This document shows, piece by piece, positions 1-9,640 of a stretch of DNA of 64,000 bases (position 1 is its first letter; every line of letters starts with the position of its first letter). The translations under genes were made by a program, and so were the position numbers. The notes under the pieces are model-generated. The model did not search any database. It saw nothing but the letters and a program-made list of their open reading frames with translations, and was not told the DNA's origin. The DNA is from an uncultured Lachnospiraceae bacterium (GTDB taxonomy: Bacteria; Bacillota; Clostridia; Lachnospirales; Lachnospiraceae): contig CAJUTU010000010.1 of the NCBI GenBank assembly GCA_910589385.1, forward strand, positions 1-64,000, read 5' to 3'.

Positions 1-171
1 GTGAGCGCCATGTGTAATTTGTCACAGGGAATCAGGGATAATACTTTAGCAGAAGTGATTATGACGATGCATGAGAAGGGCTATACCTCTGCTCAGATTG
101 CAGAGATTGTAAAAAAGACAATGGAAGAAGTGGAGGCTGTTATCAAAAAGAGAGAGCCTGTGCTGGTATGA
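1..171 (+). CDS. C-terminal end of a protein cut by the window edge
   Basis: The frame is open from base 1 to the TGA at 169-171 and encodes 56 residues. The segment MCNLSQGIRDN is followed by a helical tail with the pattern GYTSAQIAEIVKKTMEEVEAV. This is the kind of tail (short HTH-like helix pair after a nuclease core) found at the end of Rpn/PD-(D/E)XK transposase-like proteins common in Lachnospiraceae. The assignment is by resemblance only, because the catalytic core would lie upstream of the window. The GTG at base 1 is probably an internal codon, not the start. A strong hairpin follows at 218. Confidence 0.4.
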   Translation: MSAMCNLSQGIRDNTLAEVIMTMHEKGYTSAQIAEIVKKTMEEVEAVIKKREPVLV

Positions 172-217
172 TTAAAGTAACTTAATAGCAAATCATAAGT
201 CCATGCGGACAAGAAAC

Positions 218-261
218 GAATCCCCGAATCGTGTTGCAGCACAGTTCGGGGATTCTTCTTT
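218..261 (+). terminator. Rho-independent terminator
   Basis: Arms GAATCCCCGAA (218-228) and TTCGGGGATTC (245-255) pair perfectly, with a 16-nt loop and a T-rich tail. It closes the gene ending at 171. The rest of the 172-361 gap shows nothing else recognisable. Confidence 0.85.
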
Positions 262-361
262 TATAGTGGTAAAGCGCCAACTAGATTAGTTGTTGCCCTT
301 GCGAATTTGATTTATCAGATTTACAAGGGAAAAAAGAAATAGCCGCCCCGGCCTGATACGT

Positions 362-2140
362 TTACCCGATCAAAACCTTCTTCCCTTCAAACGCAAATCC
401 ATATGTCCGGATCCGGTCCGGTGAGATCCCTTTTGCTTCCAGATCTGCGGCATAGTTCATCCGGCGGATCTGATCCAAGGCTTCCGAAACGGCATCCTCC
501 AGAGTCTGCTTCTTCTTTGCACGGCAGACCTTGAACTCAATAATTACCGCATCATCCGAAGGCCGGAGGGGTTCCAGCATCACATCGTATCTTCCAAAAC
601 CACTCTCACGGTTGGAGGTGATCCTGTATCTGTCTGCCAGGTCTACGATCAGTCCAAGCACGAAGCCGTGATAAAAGCGTTCGGGTTCTGTTTCCTCAGA
701 AGGATTTTTTCCGGTGTCAAAATAGCTGAAAGAAGCGGCGGCAACCCGGTTTATATAGGTATTCATGGCATCAATATCTCCCAGCAGCAGCGCTTTTATG
801 AATGTGTTATACGCAGAAGCGGCCGCCGGCTGCCTGAACCAGCCGGCCACCATGCGCCTGAACATCATTGTGACTTCCCAGTTGGTCAGCTTTAATTCGC
901 ATTCCGGATACCCGCTGTCAAAAAATTCAAACTGCTCTACCCGCAGATAGCCGCTTGCCAGCAGCAGGCTCCAGACCGCATTTTCATCGGCGTCCAACAT
1001 ACTGAATACAACCTGCTCGTCAATCTGCGCATGGAGCGGCTTGCCGGCCAGCAGATCCTCCATGGCGATCTTAAGGTCCGGGCTCCCTTCCCGGATCAGC
1101 TGCCCCACCAGGCCGTTGCTGCTGGTGTTGGCCCAGTATGGCGAGAAACGGTGCTTGTCCAGATAATTGATGATGGACCAGGGATTGTAGATATCTGACT
1201 TTTTACCAAAGGTAAAGCCGTCATACCAGTGCCTTACCTGCTCACGCTGTTCATACAGCCCATATTCTTTTAGGGTCTCCCAGACCTCATCCTGCGTGAA
1301 GCCGAAGGAATCCTCGTATTTTTCGGAGGTCGTAGTCACCACCTCCAGATTGTTTAGGTCAGAGAAAATAGACTCCTTGCTGACCCGCGTGATCCCCGTC
1401 ATCAGAGCACGTTCCAGATAAGGGTTGGACTTAAATGCGGAATTGAAGAGATTTCTGATAAAGGAAACCAGTTCATCCCAATATCCGCCTACATAGGCTT
1501 CATGCATGGGGGTGTCGTATTCATCCAAAAGGATGATGACTTTTTTTCCGTAATAGCGCATCAGATAATCGGAAAGATTGGACAGGGCTTCTGATGCGAG
1601 ATAATCTTCCATGTCCGCAGATATCTCCCGGTATGCTTTTTTTTCATCTTCATTCAAATAGCTGCCTTCCAGCAGAAAATCGTATTTATTGTAGAGGTTC
1701 TTTATAAGCTGGCAGATCTTCTTCCTTGCATTCCGAAAGGATATTTCCTTCACATTTGCAAAGCTTAGAAAGATCACTGGCCAGGTACCCTGCAGCTTGC
1801 GGTATTTTTCTTCCTCCCAGATCGCGAGTCCCTGGAATAAACTGCTTGTGCCGGTATGCATAAAGCCTGCGTCAGGGCCGGAAACCTTTAGACTGCACGG
1901 CCTGTCCGGTAATCCGGGGTGTGGGGCAAGTAAGGATCTCTGTCTGTATTCGACAGAAAAAAAATTCTCCACCATACTCAGGCACAGTGTCTTCCCGAAG
2001 CGTCTGGGGCGGGTGATCAGCGTGACTTCATCACCGCTTTCCCACCACTCTTTGATAAATCTGGTTTTATCAATATAAAAGTAATTCATTGTAATCAACT
2101 TTTCAAAATTCTGATGACCGATTCCAACTGTTCTGGGCAT
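362..2140 (-). CDS. AAA-ATPase-like / PD-(D/E)XK nuclease-like protein
   Basis: The protein has 592 residues. The N-terminal half matches the AAA-ATPase_like family (PF09820): YFYIDKT near residue 20, a degenerate P-loop TRPRRFGKT at 43-51, and a Walker B-like strand IILLDEYDTP near residue 200. The C-terminal end has the PD-(D/E)XK_9 (PF08011) pattern, with an Asp in GRYDVML followed by IIEFKV near residues 530-555. These proteins are abundant and multicopy in anaerobic Firmicutes and Bacteroidetes. Their function is not established; a nuclease or mobile-element-like role is inferred from the fold only. This copy is intact. A related, heavily damaged copy lies at 17676-18963 on the other strand. 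The ATG at 2140 is the natural start. Confidence 0.85.
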   Translation of the reverse strand: MPRTVGIGHQNFEKLITMNYFYIDKTRFIKEWWESGDEVTLITRPRRFGKTLCLSMVENFFSVEYRQRSLLAPHPGLPDRPCSLKVSGPDAGFMHTGTSSLFQGLAIWEEEKYRKLQGTWPVIFLSFANVKEISFRNARKKICQLIKNLYNKYDFLLEGSYLNEDEKKAYREISADMEDYLASEALSNLSDYLMRYYGKKVIILLDEYDTPMHEAYVGGYWDELVSFIRNLFNSAFKSNPYLERALMTGITRVSKESIFSDLNNLEVVTTTSEKYEDSFGFTQDEVWETLKEYGLYEQREQVRHWYDGFTFGKKSDIYNPWSIINYLDKHRFSPYWANTSSNGLVGQLIREGSPDLKIAMEDLLAGKPLHAQIDEQVVFSMLDADENAVWSLLLASGYLRVEQFEFFDSGYPECELKLTNWEVTMMFRRMVAGWFRQPAAASAYNTFIKALLLGDIDAMNTYINRVAAASFSYFDTGKNPSEETEPERFYHGFVLGLIVDLADRYRITSNRESGFGRYDVMLEPLRPSDDAVIIEFKVCRAKKKQTLEDAVSEALDQIRRMNYAADLEAKGISPDRIRTYGFAFEGKKVLIG

Positions 2141-2305
2141 AACCGCACCTCCGAAAAAACTAGGATATTACCGGATTTTAGATAGTTTATTATATCCCTT
2201 TTCAGAGGATTTGTCACTACCCTGACTGCGGAATTCAAGGGGCGTAACCCAGGCTGCCAAAAAGGACGGCAGGAGAGGGACGAATGCCGCAGAAATGATT
2301 GCTTA

Positions 2306-3493
2306 CTAACACCCAGCCTTTTTGCGGTATTGGTTTGGCGTTATTCCATATTTCTTTTTAAACACATTTTGAAAATAAGCCTGGCTTGAAAAGCAAAGGT
2401 AATTGCTGATCTCACTAATCGATTTATCGGTGTAGGACAGCAAGGACTTTGCTTCTTCTAATTTGCACCGCATGATAAAATCATTCATCTGAAACCCAAG
2501 TTCTTTTTTGAAACAGCGTGAAATATGGGAGCGGCTTTTTCCTACATGGTCCGCCACGTCCGATACGGAAATGGCCTGGTTCGTATGCCGTTTGATATAC
2601 TGGATGCACTTGTACACATCCTGGGTCGTGTCATGGGGGATCTGGGCCTGTGCAACACGGTTCGTAAAATCCAGCATCATATTGTACTGCAGCAGGTAAA
2701 GGGCATCTGCGCTCTGGAGTTTTTCGCCTTCCTGGATATAGATATCACTAAGCTGATAAGCAGATTCAATATCCAGTCCCCCTTCAATAGCACATCGAGT
2801 AACCAACGTAACTGCAGTGATCAGAATATTTTTTGCCTGGCGCAGAGGATTGTCGGCAATCCGGCCTGCCTGAAGAGAAAAGGAGTTGGAGAAAAATTCT
2901 TTCAACCCATTCGTGTTCCCATTCCGGATATATTCAAGATACTGCTGCTCATAGTGGTAGGTATTGTGAAAATTTTCTATTTCTTTTAGGTCATAGCTTC
3001 TGGCCGTATGCAGGGAAGCGATCGGAACATTCTCATCCACAGGCTGGATATTCAGATAAGATTCAATATCGATCACATCTCCTGTTAATTCCTGATAAAA
3101 TAAAGCTAGAAAATGGCAGAACTGATGAAAGGAAAACATGGGAGTGAACTGATAAAACTCTGTCAGTTGTTCCTTACATTCTAAAGAAATGCCGTATTCC
3201 TTCATGATATTCCGGATGGATTCAGGGGAGGGCTGGGTGCTGATGACAGGGCCTATTAGAACGTACTGCCCGGTATGATCATTTTGGATCAGACCAAAGT
3301 AATCGGATTCCTTGGTGATCAGATAGGAAACTGCCTGCTGCCTGGAAAGCAGCTCCGGCAAATGCAGAGCGGCCAGATCAAAGGAAAAACGTGTATCAGG
3401 CAGGACTAGTTCCAGATTTCCGTTTTTATAATAATGAATCGGAAGATAAATACAGTTATAGAGTGTTTGGCAAAATGTGTAGATATGATCCAT
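2306..3493 (-). CDS. AraC-family transcriptional regulator
   Basis: The C-terminal 100 residues carry two helix-turn-helix motifs typical of AraC/XylS: a VSDVADHVGKSRSHISRCFK helix pair, then the ISEISNYLCFSSQAYFQNVF pattern and a YGITPNQYR ending. The N-terminal 290 residues are a poorly conserved ligand or signal domain without obvious membrane segments. I chose the ATG at 3493 (395 residues) because GGAG lies six bases before it; an ATG four codons upstream has no well-spaced site. It is divergent from the rhamnosidase pseudogene at 3750, so that gene and the GH5 behind it are the probable targets. A sequence element in the intergenic region recurs at 10264, which suggests a wider regulon. 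Confidence 0.85.
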   Translation of the reverse strand: MDHIYTFCQTLYNCIYLPIHYYKNGNLELVLPDTRFSFDLAALHLPELLSRQQAVSYLITKESDYFGLIQNDHTGQYVLIGPVISTQPSPESIRNIMKEYGISLECKEQLTEFYQFTPMFSFHQFCHFLALFYQELTGDVIDIESYLNIQPVDENVPIASLHTARSYDLKEIENFHNTYHYEQQYLEYIRNGNTNGLKEFFSNSFSLQAGRIADNPLRQAKNILITAVTLVTRCAIEGGLDIESAYQLSDIYIQEGEKLQSADALYLLQYNMMLDFTNRVAQAQIPHDTTQDVYKCIQYIKRHTNQAISVSDVADHVGKSRSHISRCFKKELGFQMNDFIMRCKLEEAKSLLSYTDKSISEISNYLCFSSQAYFQNVFKKKYGITPNQYRKKAGC

Positions 3494-3620
3494 AAAAATC
3501 TCCATTCCTTTCGTTTTACTTTTGCACAGACAGCGATCAAAAATCCTATTTTTTCACACTAATATTCTATATTATAGAAATCCTGTTCCCCTCTTGTATA
3601 TTATGCATCTGAAAAGGATG

Positions 3621-3660
3621 ACACAATTTTATAATATAAAACACAAAAATACAATACAAA
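3621..3660 (+). promoter_or_regulatory. Promoter-region element shared with the 10.3 kb operon
   Basis: This stretch contains the near-palindrome TTTATAATATAAA followed by an A-rich block ending ACAATACAAA. A copy with about 36 of 39 matching bases lies at 10264-10302 upstream of the GPH symporter operon. In both places it sits roughly 90-100 bases before the start codon. A TATAAT is embedded at 3630-3635, but no good -35 box lies ahead of it, which fits activator-dependent transcription. The AraC regulator at 2306-3493 is the obvious candidate activator; that link is inference. Confidence 0.55.
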
Positions 3661-3749
3661 TCCAATAAAAATTTGTATGATAAAAACAAAAAAAGTTGTT
3701 TGACATCCATAGGCAAAAATTGTTCTTTATAAAGAAGGAGGAGAAGACG

Positions 3750-5632
3750 ATGTATCAGGTAAAAAATATTCTTTGTGAGCATGTGGGCAGCCCTTTGGCG
3801 GTTACCGTACAAAATCCGAGATTTTCTTGGAGCTTATGCTCGGAGAAACAAAATATCTACCAGGATTCCTTCCGGATCATTGTGAAAAAAGAGGATGGTT
3901 CCATTGTGTGGGACAGTGAGAAAATACAAAGCAGAAAGACGCTGGATATCGAATATGAAGGGCAGCCGCTGGAGTCAAAATGCAGATATATTTACCAGAT
4001 TACGGTATGGGACCGGGAAGGGGCTGGAGAAGCATGGATGGAAGTGATCGGCGCAATGATGCGCGGGGAAAATCCAACCATTATCTCTGATGAAGAAAAT
4101 ATGAGGAACCAGGGGCTGGAGCCCTATGATCCGCCGGTCCGGATGCGCAGGGAATTCCGATTGGAAAAACAGGTGAAAAGGGCACGGCTTTTTGTGACGG
4201 CGCATGGGATCTATGAAGTACGGATCAATGGAAAGCACGTGACGGATTCCCGTCTGAACCCGGGATTTACCTCCTACGACAAACGGATCAAATACCAGGT
4301 GTTCCAGGTAGAAGACCTTCTGCAATGTGGGGAAAATGCAGTCGCTGTGACCGTGGCGGACGGATGGTACAAGGGAAAGATTGCCCTCGGGAGAGGCTGT
4401 GAATACGGGGAAGTTCCGGGATTACTGCTGCAGATAGAAATCGAATATGAAGACGGTACCAGAACGAGACTCTGTTCTGACAAGGCATGGCATTATTCTT
4501 TCGACGGCCCCATCCGCATGGCAGATCTCTTTCTCGGTCAGAGTGTGGACGCAAGGAGAGACGACGGAGACCCTTCCCTCTGCGGCTATGACGCGCATGG
4601 ATGGAGGCCGGTCCTCCAGAAGCCGGAAACGGGAAAGAAATCTTCTCGCCTCAGTTTACCTATCACGGATTCCGTTATGTGCGGATCCGGGGAGGCCACG
4701 ACTGGACGAAGGAGCAGTTTACGGCCCTGGCCGTCAGCACGGAGAATCCGGTGACAGGAGCATTTTGCTGCTCGGACGGACGGCTGAATCAGCTGCAAAA
4801 TAATATTTACTGGAGCCAGCGTTCCAACAACATTACCATCCCCACGGACTGCCCGACCAGGGAAAAGGCAGGATGGACCGGGGATGTGGTGGTGTATGGG
4901 GCGACCGCCCTCTACAATCAGGACATGACTGCTTTTTATGAGGACTGGCTGAAAAGTATCCGGATGGAGCAGACGGAAAACGGACATGTACTCAATACCG
5001 TACCTTTGATCAAGAATTATATCCAGCAGACGACGGCAGGATCCATGGGCTGGGGAGATGTGATCCTGACGCTGCCGCTGCAGCTTTATCATCGGAAAGG
5101 GGACATCCGGGTCTTACAAGAGAACTACGGGGCAATGGAAAAATGGATGTCAGCGATGAGACAAAGCGCCGATGAGTTTCCCACAGGAAATCCGATGGGC
5201 GGGATCACTCAGGAAGAATTTGAATCCATGACGCCGCGGCAGCAGGAAAACCAGCGGTATCTGATCAATACCGGATTTCATTTCGGAGACTGGCTGGTGC
5301 CCAGTGTAAAAAATGCCGAAGGCTTCTCCGACGGACCGGCATCCGCATTTCTGACCATGAATTATGTGGACACGGCTCTTCTGGCGGCAGACGCGGACTT
5401 ATTTGCCGAGGTTTCCGGACTGCTCGGATATACGGAAAAAGCAGAAGAATACCGAAGGTATGCCAAAAGAGTACGGGAAGCATTTTATGAGGAATATGTG
5501 GATGAAACAGGAAGGATCCGGCAGGGGTTCACCATTGCCGGAAGTATTCCGGCGAACACGGATGCCGTTCTGGTATTGCCGGATGGAAGTGAGAAAAAGC
5601 TTGGCAATGGAAACTTTTTGGTGAAGATTTGA
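3750..5632 (+). pseudogene. GH78 alpha-L-rhamnosidase, degraded by two internal deletions
   Basis: The ATG at 3750 has an excellent AAGGAGGAG site. The N-terminal part carries the GH78 beta-domain signature, including VTVADGWYKGKI. Compared with the intact paralogue at 14430, the text jumps near 4610-4635 from GYDAHGWRPV directly to GNGKEIFSPQFTYHGFRY in another frame. About 105 codons, including the DFGQN segment, are missing and the frame is shifted. Downstream, IPTDCPTREKAGWTGD preserves the general-acid region. Near 5520-5545 the sequence jumps in frame from VDETGRI to SIPANTDAVLVLP, losing about 175 codons that include the WERW segment with the catalytic base. The remaining pieces are well conserved, so decay is recent. 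Assembly collapse is an alternative explanation but unlikely for two separate sites. Confidence 0.85.
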
Positions 5633-5679
5633 GAAATATAATGGAAATTTAGAGAAATTACAGTGATAGATAGGAGAAT

Positions 5680-7161
5680 ATGTGGATGAAACAGATTTTT
5701 ATCAATGGTATGGATTTTCAGACAACCGATGGAAAGCAGGTTTTATTTAACGGTATTAATGTAGTCTGCAAGGATGCGGAAATGGGGTATTTTTTTCCTG
5801 ATCTGGAAAAGTCTTTTCAGGCATTTCAGAAAAAAGGATTTAACCTGATCCGGTTCGGTATCTTCTGGGACGGGGTGGAGCCGCAGCCGGGACAGTACGA
5901 TATGGAATATCTGGATAAAGTGAAAGAAGCCGTTTTGCTGGCTGAAAAGTATGAGATGTATGTCATGGTGGACATGCACCAGGATCTGTTTGCAAGGAAA
6001 TATGCGGACGGGGCGCCGGACTGGGCCGCTTTGGACGAAGGCGCATATCATCCGGAAGGGTGCAATATGTGGTATGACGCATATTTACAAAGCGAAGCGA
6101 TCATCCGGGCGGCGGATCATTTCTGGGCAAATAAAGCGGCAGAGGACGGCATAGGACTTTTGGATCACTATGAAAATATGTGGGAGCAGATCGTAAAGCA
6201 TCTGGACGGCTGCGGCAATATCATCGGCTGGGAGCCGATGAATGAACCGTTTATGGGCAGCCTTGCGCGCAATGCCTTTGCTAACGCCACCAGTAAAATA
6301 AAAGAGCAGGATCCCCGGTTCGACCTGGGCAGCCCGTCAGATATTTCTTTGGAACAGCAGGCATTGTTCATGGAATATGTGACGGAGCAGCTGCAGGAAT
6401 TTGACCGGACGACTTTGATGGACTTTTACCGCCGGATGTACAGGGCTGTGAAAAAGCACAGTGAAAAACCACTCATTACGGGAGGAAATATTTACAGCAG
6501 CAGTAATGTCCGCACAGGTATCGGCCGGCTGGATGAGGCCGGAAATACAGATATAGTGCCAGAGGCAGACGGACCGGCAGATGGCAATACAGATGCAGGC
6601 AGCAGGAAAAAGGGCTGCCAGATTTATGCGCCCCACGGATACGATTCCGTGGTGGATTCCGACAGTTATGAAAATTTCAGCAGGGAGAATGTAGAAAGAC
6701 TTTTTGCGGACAAACGCGTTTCCCAGGAAAAACTGGGACTTCCTCTGATCGTTGGGGAATGGGGAGCATTTCCCTCAAAGCCATTTACCAATGAACTGAT
6801 ACGTCATATGAATCAGATTTTAGAGAAATATCTGTGGAGCTCCACTTACTGGGAGTATCATCCGGGCATGGAGGCAGATGCGAATTATGACGCTCTTGGC
6901 AGGGCCTACCCGATGGAAACAGCCGGGAAACTTTTGTCTTATCATTATGAGGAAGAGAAAAAATCTTTTGAAATGTGCTTTGAACCGGAAGAAGGAGAGA
7001 GCAGGATATATTGCCCGTTTCTTCCAAAACTGGTAGCCGGAAAAAGCGCCGGGGGTGAATGCACGGTTGGCTATAGAGTGGAAAATGTGGGTGAGGGAGC
7101 CTGCTATGTATTACTAAAGACAGAACAGAAAGAAAATATGATACTGTCCATTCAGGGATAA
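5680..7161 (+). CDS. GH5 endoglycoceramidase-like glycoside hydrolase
   Basis: The protein has 493 residues from the ATG at 5680, or 491 from the ATG at 5686. The AGGAG at 5672-5676 lies 3 bases before the first and 9 before the second, so the second may be used. The fold is GH5: NLIRFGIFWDGVEP near residue 55, then the endoglycoceramidase-type DMHQDLFARKYADGAPDWA near 100. The acid/base is Glu189 in EPMNEP and the nucleophile Glu360 in GEWG. No signal peptide or membrane segment is visible, so the enzyme is probably cytosolic and acts on small imported beta-glycosides, not membrane glycosphingolipids. It follows the GH78 pseudogene by 47 bases and may share its promoter. Substrate is not predictable beyond a beta-linked hexoside. 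Confidence 0.8.
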   Translation: MWMKQIFINGMDFQTTDGKQVLFNGINVVCKDAEMGYFFPDLEKSFQAFQKKGFNLIRFGIFWDGVEPQPGQYDMEYLDKVKEAVLLAEKYEMYVMVDMHQDLFARKYADGAPDWAALDEGAYHPEGCNMWYDAYLQSEAIIRAADHFWANKAAEDGIGLLDHYENMWEQIVKHLDGCGNIIGWEPMNEPFMGSLARNAFANATSKIKEQDPRFDLGSPSDISLEQQALFMEYVTEQLQEFDRTTLMDFYRRMYRAVKKHSEKPLITGGNIYSSSNVRTGIGRLDEAGNTDIVPEADGPADGNTDAGSRKKGCQIYAPHGYDSVVDSDSYENFSRENVERLFADKRVSQEKLGLPLIVGEWGAFPSKPFTNELIRHMNQILEKYLWSSTYWEYHPGMEADANYDALGRAYPMETAGKLLSYHYEEEKKSFEMCFEPEEGESRIYCPFLPKLVAGKSAGGECTVGYRVENVGEGACYVLLKTEQKENMILSIQG

Positions 7162-7337
7162 AAGAATGGCAGCGGATATCGTAGCTTATTTGCATTGTAA
7201 CTGATTGTCTTGGGAGTGACAGCTGATCCATTTTTGATGTGAAAGCAAGTGAAAATTGATAAAAAAGTCTCTTCGTTTCAGGCTTGTCTTTGTTCTGTTT
7301 CCTCTATATAATTAAGAGCATGATCGGAGGAACGGAT

Positions 7338-8240
7338 ATGACATTACAGCAATTAAAATATATGATAACAGTAGCAGAAAAAGGTTCTATTACAGAGGCT
7401 GCAAAGGAATTGTTCATTTCCCAGCCCAGTCTTTCCGGGGCGATCAAAGAGGTGGAGAATGAAGCCAGGATCACCATTTTTAACCGCTGCCGGGCGGGCG
7501 TTGCATTGACTACGGAAGGTATGGAGTTTTTAGGATATGCACGTCAGGTGGTGCAGCAGATGGAGCTTCTGGAATCACGGTACATAGATGACCAGCCGGA
7601 AAAGCAGAGGTTTTGTATCTCCACACAGCATTATACATTTGCTGCCAATGCGTTTGTGGAACTGGTGCAGCAGTTCGGACAGGAAAGATATGAGTTTATT
7701 TTGAATGAGACGCAGACCTATCAGATCATTATGGATGTCAGGAATCGCTTTAGTGACCTTGGGGTGCTTTATCTTAGCAAGTCGAATGAAAATGTAATGA
7801 TGAAAGTTTTTGAAGAGTACAACCTGAATTTTCATGAGCTGTTTACGGCGGCTCCCCATGTGTTTCTGCGGAAAGGCCATCCGCTGGCAGATCGGGAGAA
7901 GATCAGCCTGGAAGATCTGAAACCATATCCAAGGCTGAACTTTGTGCAGGGGGCTTATGAATCTTCTAATTTTGCGGAGGAATTATTCAGTAATGAGATT
8001 GCGGAAAAGAGCATCAGGATCAGTGACCGTGCCGCTATCGTGAATTTTATGATCGGACTGGATGGCTATACCATTTCAAGCGGCATCTTTCCCAGATATC
8101 TCCATGGGGATTCCATCATTTCGATTCCTTTGGAAGGGGATGAAACCATGCGGATCGGATATATCCTGAATAAAGACCGGGAATTATCCCGGCTGGGTGA
8201 GATTTATGTAGAAGCGCTGAAACAGTATCAAAAAGATTGA
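7338..8240 (+). CDS. LysR-family transcriptional regulator
   Basis: The protein has 300 residues. It begins with the LysR winged helix (MTLQQLKYMITVAEKGSITE, then AAKELFISQPSLSGAIKEVE) and continues with a periplasmic-binding-protein-like effector domain. The ATG at 7338 is preceded by GGAGG. A LysE-type exporter follows 94 bases downstream in the same direction, with an inverted repeat between them, so it probably controls that exporter. Effector unknown; an amino acid would fit the neighbour. Confidence 0.9.
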   Translation: MTLQQLKYMITVAEKGSITEAAKELFISQPSLSGAIKEVENEARITIFNRCRAGVALTTEGMEFLGYARQVVQQMELLESRYIDDQPEKQRFCISTQHYTFAANAFVELVQQFGQERYEFILNETQTYQIIMDVRNRFSDLGVLYLSKSNENVMMKVFEEYNLNFHELFTAAPHVFLRKGHPLADREKISLEDLKPYPRLNFVQGAYESSNFAEELFSNEIAEKSIRISDRAAIVNFMIGLDGYTISSGIFPRYLHGDSIISIPLEGDETMRIGYILNKDRELSRLGEIYVEALKQYQKD

Positions 8241-8261
8241 AACATAGGTTCAGCCTATGTT
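8241..8261 (+). promoter_or_regulatory. Inverted repeat, probable LysR box upstream of the exporter
   Basis: Arms AACATAGG (8241-8248) and CCTATGTT (8254-8261) are perfectly complementary around five bases. This contains an ATAGG-N5-CCTAT core typical of LysR-family sites. A TACAAT -10-like box lies at 8306-8311 with no good -35 box, consistent with LysR activation of the following gene. It could alternatively act as a weak terminator of the regulator, but it lacks a clear T-run. Confidence 0.5.
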
Positions 8262-8334
8262 TTAGCATAAGTAATCAGTATTACCTATCATATGGCATTC
8301 TGCTGTACAATCGTAAGTGGAAGGAGGCGTTATT

Positions 8335-8919
8335 ATGCCAGGCTATGTGATAGGTAATTTTTTTGTTTATTCTGTGATCAATGCGTTCACGCCGGGGCCG
8401 GGGAATATCCTGGCTTTAAATACCGTGACGAATTACGGATGGAAGAAAGGGGCTCCCCTTTTTTTGGGTATATTCTCCGGGTATTATGTGGTGCAGATGA
8501 TCTGTGCTTTATTTGTATACGGAGTGAGTACACTGCTGCCGGATGTGCTGGGGGTAATGAAGTATGTGGGAGCTGCTTATATCCTGTGGCTGGCAGTCCA
8601 TATCGCTGTCAGCCGTCCGGGTGGAGATGGCGGAGAGAGATCGGCCTCTTTTTTAAAGGGGTTCATGCTGCAGTTTGTGAATGTGAAGATCTATCTTTTT
8701 GGGATTACGGCATTGACCGGATATGTGACGAACTACAGTACGGCTCTGCCGGTATTGGTTTTCTTTGAATTTGTGATAGCGACGATCGGAACGGTTGCTA
8801 CATCTGCGTGGATCGGTACCGGGCTGGCGATCCAGAAGGTTTACCTGCGGCATTACCGCCTGATCAACCTTATTCTTGCTGTTACTTTATTGGAATGTGT
8901 ATACAGCATATTGAAATAA
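8335..8919 (+). CDS. LysE/RhtB-family amino acid exporter
   Basis: The protein has 194 residues and is almost entirely hydrophobic, with five to six predicted membrane segments. The N-terminal segment carries TPGPGNILALNT, the family signature in the first helix. The start at 8335 is set by AAGGAGGC seven bases earlier. LysE-type proteins export amino acids or related metabolites through the cytoplasmic membrane. The LysR regulator just upstream is the usual partner of such exporters. Substrate cannot be read from the sequence. Confidence 0.85.
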   Translation: MPGYVIGNFFVYSVINAFTPGPGNILALNTVTNYGWKKGAPLFLGIFSGYYVVQMICALFVYGVSTLLPDVLGVMKYVGAAYILWLAVHIAVSRPGGDGGERSASFLKGFMLQFVNVKIYLFGITALTGYVTNYSTALPVLVFFEFVIATIGTVATSAWIGTGLAIQKVYLRHYRLINLILAVTLLECVYSILK

Positions 8920-9007
8920 AGGCCTGTGGATATGGAGATGCCTGTCAGAATTTTTTTTGTCCGGATATATTATCTTCAATTTAAGGAAAGGTGGCTTAAA
9001 CAAAAAT

Positions 9008-9532
9008 ATGAAAATTAGAGAAGCAGAATTGAGAGATTTGGATGAACTGATGAAGTTTTATAAAAAGATGTGTGAATTTTTAGGAAAGAAAAGCTTTTTG
9101 CCGAATGGAAATAAAGGTGGATTTCCTTCCCGGAAAATGGTGGAAGATGCGATTCGACAGCATGACCAGTTTATCGGTAAGGAAGATGACCGGATCATGG
9201 CGGCTTATATAATGAATCATGAATGCGATCAGATATATGATACAGTGCAATGGCAGATAAAAGCGGATAGAAATGAAATAATGATACTTCATGCCCTGCG
9301 TGTCCTTCCGGAATACGCAGGGAGAGGTTATTCAAAAAAACTGGTAGAGCATGCAATTCAGAGAGCAAAAGCGCAGCGGCAAAAAGCAATCCGCCTGGAT
9401 TGTATCGAAGGAAATGATGTTCCACAGAAAATGTATATGTCTTTTGGGTTTCATTATATAGACACTGTTGAGATTACCTATGCTGATATAGGTGTTCCCA
9501 GGAAGTTTCTTGTTTTTGAATTATTGCTTTAA
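9008..9532 (+). CDS. GNAT-family N-acetyltransferase
   Basis: The protein has 174 residues. MKIREAELRDLDELMKFYKK starts the GNAT fold. The acetyl-CoA loop is represented by VLPEYAGRGYSKKLVEHAI near residue 105. Near the end, AIRLDCIEGNDVPQKMYMSFGF is the usual strand before motif B. The ATG at 9008 starts at the conserved MxIR motif; the ribosome binding site is weak. Acceptor substrate unknown. It appears monocistronic. Confidence 0.85.
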   Translation: MKIREAELRDLDELMKFYKKMCEFLGKKSFLPNGNKGGFPSRKMVEDAIRQHDQFIGKEDDRIMAAYIMNHECDQIYDTVQWQIKADRNEIMILHALRVLPEYAGRGYSKKLVEHAIQRAKAQRQKAIRLDCIEGNDVPQKMYMSFGFHYIDTVEITYADIGVPRKFLVFELLL

Positions 9533-9640
9533 ACTCTGCCTGAGAAATAGAGATATTAAAAGTTTTATCAAAAGTACAGAAATATGTGCGGCGGCAATTT
9601 GGGGCATAAAGGCGAGAGGACAATTATTCGCAAAGAGAGG

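Noticed and set aside
1797..2078. Forward frames inside the AAA-ATPase gene
   Set aside because: These are shadows of the strongly supported reverse-strand gene.
5600..5700. Insertion sequence as the cause of the GH78 damage
   Set aside because: No transposase frame, inverted repeats or target duplications are visible at either deletion.
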